Shown here: piece by piece, positions 59,491 through 64,000 of the stretch
Layout: every line of letters begins with the position of its first letter
Position numbering within the stretch: position 1 is the stretch's first letter
Assembly (NCBI RefSeq): GCF_000327385.1
Contig: NW_008709781.1
Location: 1,551,282-1,615,281 of the forward strand
Direction of reading: 5' to 3'
Origin: Lottia gigantea
Lineage: Eukaryota > Mollusca > Gastropoda > Lottiidae
DNA length: 64,000 nt
The notes under the pieces: model-generated
Told to the model about the DNA's origin: nothing
Database searches by the model: none
Seen by the model: only the letters and a program-made list of their open reading frames with translations
Translations under genes and position numbers: made by a program

Positions 59491-61820
59491 ATGGCGTCGA
59501 CTGAATTGAAAAATGCTTTCTTTAGTAAATCGTAAGTATTTACACGCTTTGCGTATTTGAAATCGATAAATTGAGATTAAACCATTTTATACCCCCCTTT
59601 AAGTAGGAGTTCGAATCTGAGGGAGAATGTATTAATCTTGGGTTAGATTAAGGAAATGGTGTCTGTACTTGCCAACCTACACCGCCAAACAAAAAGCTTT
59701 AATAAGAAACGTTTCATGGATTAATAGGCAATCCTTAACATCAGATTCTGATAGCTAATTTGACAGTTGTCGGCTTGAGTAGTGTCAGAAAGTCTAAGCC
59801 CTGTTTATTGGAGATTTCCACAGCCCTGAGCCTGAAGGTTTTTTTCTTAAAACACAGGCCTGACTGAGGCTGTTATTAAATTATAAATGCGATGACTGTA
59901 ATTAGTGTTGGGCATCAACGGTGCTTTTGTTTTGTTAGTATTGTGTGACCCTTGAACTTTCAGTTGTGCACGTAGTCGTAGTCTTAGATGGACGTCAAGG
60001 TGTTACTTTCGTTAGTAAAACTTTAATGGAATCATAGATGCCACGTAAATGTTGTAAGAAATGATGATTGATGGTATGACTGAACTATAAAAATAAACTC
60101 ATTTTTCTTATTGAATGTAATGGGGTTTGGCAGATTCGATATATCTTTATAGGTGTTAAACCCAAGCAAATTCCCACAAAACTAGCTCTTCACCAGCTCC
60201 AAAATTTCTCTCAAAATAGCTATGAGAGGCTGGAAATATTTAGTTCGATGTTTTGTTCTAGACGCCTACTGTCTGACTACATTGAGATCGGAATTAAATA
60301 TTTTCTCAAATTTCATAAATATTCAAAATAAAATTTTCAACTGTATGCAATTTGTCTTAGATCCATAGAAATATAAGTTTCACTAATTTTACATCTTAAC
60401 ACTTCCCTTCCAGAAAATTCACTTGAAAATGACATACTTTTTGGACTGAAAATACTCCTCTGTAAAATCATGTTAGAATAACAAATAATAACTTTTCCAG
60501 TGGTTGACATTTTCATCAACCTAAAGACCATGTAAGACTGTCAGTACTGGTAGTATTTTGTAATTTATATCTCAATTCATACGGAAATGATTGGCAAAAT
60601 TCAATTCAGAAATCATTGTAGTCAGAGAGTAGTAAATCATCATAAGTTTTTATTTCTTCATGTGAATATTAAAATACTTAACCAATTTATAATGTCGTTA
60701 ATGATAATTATGTTGTGTAAGCTTACAGAATAGAAATCAGCACCACAACATCGATTAATAACAACAATACAGGTCCTTAACAAATCAATCAATGTATTGA
60801 ATAGAAACGCTTTGCCTTTACATTTTCCTCAGAAAATCAATTTTATAGGAATTGGAATATCAGCTTCAAAACAGTAAATTGATAGTCATAGAATATCTTT
60901 GTGTTAATATACATGTATACATGACATACAAGCATGAGTACACATTATGCCATCACTTTGAAATTTAAAGTAATAAGCATAAATATGAAAGGTTTCAGTA
61001 AAATTGTTACAGGGAAGTGTTTCTGCTGAATTTATATTTACAATATAAAAGTTGTAGTGACATATTACTAATTCATTTAATGGGGACGAAGTCAGTTAAT
61101 CAAAATATGAAAACTGCTGCCACTGGCAAAGAATAAGACTACGTGATTGTGAATCCATATAGATAGGGGGTTTGGAAATTCTTCCAACTGAGGAAAAAGG
61201 TCACGATAAGCCTACATGGTGCCAGTAATAGTTTCTTATGAAGAGATATACTTTGGTGACTTTTAAATATATCTGAAGTTGATATCATTTCTTGGCATTT
61301 CTCCTTAATACCATGTTGTTCATCTTAGTTAATACTATGTTTATTTGTTTATTTTCTTCAAACTTGAAAATCAGTTTAAGATTGTTTTTAAAATTTTCTC
61401 ATGTTAATGTTATATATTTTATATCAATAACTATGTTTAAGAATTTTAATATCCCTGGTAGTGACAAAAAAAGGTGAAATTTTGCTTCTGAAAAGAGCTG
61501 AAAGAGTTGAAATTGAACTCCACTGTTTTTTATCATGAATGAAGAAACTGTACTATAAGAGGTGCACAAAATTGAATCATTTCAATATGAAGTGAAGTAA
61601 ATTAGATGCTGGATCTCTTTACGTGACTTACTAGAAGGAATATTGTCAGAAACACCATTTATTCATAATTCAGTCTCATTTTGACATCATTTATTCTTTA
61701 TTGAAGGACTGATCATAATGATTATTCAAATTGTGTGCGTCTAATCTTACAATTTGTATTCAGAAGGCAGGCTAGAGAATTGCCAGTAGAGATTAGTGGA
61801 GTAATTTCTCTCTATTTGAA
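59491..61820 (+). CDS. Unidentified gene, first two coding exons (3' part outside the window)
   Basis: The first exon, 59491-59531, encodes MASTELKNAFFSKS with a good start context (GGAAATGG) and a GTAAGT donor. The second, 61764-61820, follows ATTTGTATTCAG, continues the frame as RQARELPVEISGVISLYL and ends at GTGAGT. The phases agree (two bases, then one; exit after two bases). I do not recognise the protein; ELPVEISGVISLYL slightly resembles the start of an F-box but this is only a hint. No further exon is convincing before 64000, so the gene presumably continues to the right. Confidence 0.55.
59908..60270 (+). mobile_element. Second, diverged copy of the inverted-repeat element core
   Basis: TGTTGGGCATC, GACCCTTGAACTTTCAGTTG, GCACGTAGT, ATGATGGTATGACTGAACTA-like and GAGGCTGGAA follow the same order as in 19593-19958. 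The ends are more decayed than in the 19.4-kb copy. It lies in the first intron of the partial gene. Confidence 0.6.
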
Positions 61821-62204
61821 GTGAGTTAATGTCAAGTGAGTAACAGATTACTGGGAACATTAGCAATCATTTACATCTCCTTTGATTCAATTTATTTCTA
61901 TCAATGTTCTCTTGGCTCAATGCTTTATAGTTAACACTTAAATAGATCTGTATTTTGAAATCAGAGATATTGTAGTTTTCTTTTACCAGTCTTACCACAT
62001 GAAAATAATGTATATGTTTGAAGTGTGTATCAAATTTTGATGAATTTTTGTGTAAAGTTTGTCTCAAGATAACCCATTATTATTCTGACTTACTTGATTT
62101 TTGGAATATCTCCATATTTTCATGTTATTTTTTATATTGAAAACAGCAAACTTTAGTTCTGTAACCCGAATTTCAGTAAATGGTTGACGATAGTTGATTT
62201 CTGT

Positions 62205-62400
62205 GAGTTTCTATAGCACAGTCAGTTAGAGCATTATTAGCTCTTTACATGACGTCATTTGCTTGGTTTTGGGTTCCGATCTGGATCGATTTGTGAAGCC
62301 GATGACCTTGAATAAGTCATCTTCACTCATAATTCCAGTCAACGTATTGTAAATGGGTGTGGATAATCTGAGAAAGATCAATGCCAAGAGGTTTGGCTAA
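62205..62400 (+). mobile_element. Second tRNA-derived SINE family
   Basis: TAGCACAGTCAGTTAGAGC is A-box-like and GGGTTCCGATCTGGATC is B-box-like. Then GACCTTGAATAAGTCA, CTTCACTCATAATTCCAGTC and GTAAATGGGTG match the conserved layout of a widespread invertebrate SINE type (CCTTGG-CAAGTCACTT-CACTCA, then GTAAATGGGT). It also contains a TGACGTCA at 62250-62257. The anticodon arm does not fold, so it is not a tRNA gene. Confidence 0.6.
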
Positions 62401-64000
62401 GGATCAGTAGGTAGAAAGGATCCTTAACTGTGAACCTAAGTTGTTATCCTTGAAAAATATAGTTGTTTGTTTTTGTTTCTTTCATTCTTTCTGTGGATTC
62501 ACTTTTAAGATATGACAAAGTTTTCTTTTCTTTTGAGTTCAGCTGTACCTTGATCTCATGACATAACTTCGATTAAAACCACCCTCCACCACCAACATTG
62601 TGATTATGATCATATCTATAGAGGTATAAAATATATTTGATCTTTTATTGAATGGAGCAGTTCCAATAACGCCTGTTTATCAAGTTATTGTATTAGTTTT
62701 TGTTGGAAAATTAAACTTAACTTTCCAGAATATATTCAAGGTTTAACTGTTTGATCTACTTTCATTAAGTTAAAGGAGTCCTGGTGAAACAAAGTAGATT
62801 TTGAAGAGATTTTTTTCGTGGTTAAACTACACATCAGTTCAGTGAACACAGATTTGATTACCTGCTGAGTTTTTACCCTGATAATTGAATTTCTAAGTGG
62901 AAATTCTGTTCTCTAACTTGTTTAACTGTTAACATTAAGAGTAGAATCCTGTTTTGTGGTATTACTTTCGCTCTGCCTTGTCAAAATTGGGAGTTTGCAC
63001 TCAAGGGTTACTTACTGCATTTTGAAATATTTATATTATTGTCTTAAAGCACTGTAAAAGTTTAAGTTAAAAGTGTTAGAATTGAAAATGTGATGTTCTA
63101 GAAAATATTTAAAATCAGTCTCTTTTTGAAAAAGAAGTTGATAAATCAAAGTTTAGCCATTGTTGTTATGCTATGACAAAGTCTCTTTGTTATCATCAAA
63201 TATCAAAGGATATTCTGATGCTCACTTTGTCAGCTGATTTATTTCATACAAATATAACTACCTTAAAATGAAATAAATATGAAGGTTTGAATTGTCAAAT
63301 CTGAGTTCAGTTTTTAAATGGAAAGAAAAAATGGCTTTTCCCTCAGGTTTTAACATTTATCTCTGCAAAACTGCTCTTGATAGTTATAGAATTGAAATTC
63401 AATTGTACCATTTTTGTCCCCAACAGCATTTATCAATGTATGACACATTTGAACTGTATTATTCGCAGATATTCTCCCTTCTCAGGCCATAGCAGATAAT
63501 TTAACAGGAAATTACTTGAAAATGATAATTGGATAATTTTAAGATTTAAATGTAACTACTTAAGGCTTAGACTAGAGGCACTCGTAAAATCAGATTTAGA
63601 AACTGTCAATATTCCAAGAAAACTCATTTAGCTTCCAGTGCTAGTGTAACTGTATGGTATCTAAGTTTAATTAAACATGAACTGTGTATTGTTCAAGAAA
63701 AAATGTCAGATTGCCCCTTGAGCTAGTAGAACTCCTCAATTCCCATTGATTAAATTCGTGACATAATCTTAGTGAGAGAGAATTTAATGGCTTCATCTGC
63801 CCAACAATCTCAATTGATTTCTAATAAAGAGACTTTTTATGATGCGGAAATTGTCTTAAATGTGTGATGTAATGTGACAAGCGTGAGGGATTTTAGAGGT
63901 CTTCTTACGCGTGTTTTTATTGGAACTGTCATTTTGTTGTCTTTGATAAAGCTATCAGGTGGATTTGATTCTTTTCAAATATCGGTGTATACCACTTTAG
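62401..64000. other. Intron of the partial right-edge gene, nothing recognised
   Basis: AT-rich sequence without convincing exons, repeats or structured elements. A 66-codon frame at 63292-63492 has no coding character. Confidence 0.5.

Noticed and set aside
60337-60531. 64-codon minus-strand frame
   Set aside because: It lacks a homologue I recognise and splice context, and lies next to a decayed repeat in an intron.

Overview
This window is eukaryotic: it is AT-rich and intron-dense, and every multi-exon gene has GT-AG splice sites. The protein set and the tRNA-derived SINEs suggest a lophotrochozoan, most likely a mollusc and probably a gastropod. That taxon call is inference; nothing was searched. 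Gene models were built by reading splice sites by eye and checking that exon phases join. CCDC22, SCLT1, MCTS1, RWDD2 and MIS18 close as complete open frames of 637, 720, 182, 295 and 166 codons.

Layout. Positions 1-17.5 kb (+): the 3' part of a carbonic anhydrase-related (CA10/11-type) gene. Its introns hold four large minisatellite arrays and one small intronless gene (9756-10115). 17.5-21 kb: repeats only (nested inverted-repeat elements, a SINE with an intact target duplication). 21.1-24.2 kb (+): MCTS1. 25.9-32.4 kb (-): CCDC22. 33.0-41.3 kb (+): SCLT1, head to head with CCDC22. 43.4-44.9 kb (+): a single-exon ankyrin/SOCS-box protein with an N-terminal acylation motif. 46.3-53.4 kb (-): an unrecognised type I membrane protein with two possible C-termini. 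54.8-56.1 kb (-): RWDD2. 56.9-58.7 kb (+): MIS18, head to head with RWDD2. 59.5 kb to the right edge (+): the first two exons of an unidentified gene.

Four signals stand out. (1) The nested 119-codon gene is not a histone but is followed by what looks like a replication-dependent histone 3' end: a 6-bp stem with a TTTC loop 37 nt after the stop, then a purine-rich AAAGAG element. (2) A 73-bp tandem array in the carbonic anhydrase-related gene is made of copies of a real intron/exon junction, so it presents about nine decoy 3' splice sites before the true one; it also carries nine perfect TGACGTCA palindromes. (3) In SCLT1 a 34-bp array copies a real exon/intron junction and gives eight identical CAG|GTAAA donors in a row. 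(4) The membrane protein gene has a 9-nt microexon and a strong internal donor that would swap a long tail for a short one.

The genes are mostly housekeeping and do not form one pathway. CCDC22 (Commander complex, endosomal recycling) and SCLT1 (centriolar distal appendages) share a promoter interval of about 560 bp. RWDD2 and MIS18 (centromere CENP-A loading) share one of about 825 bp.
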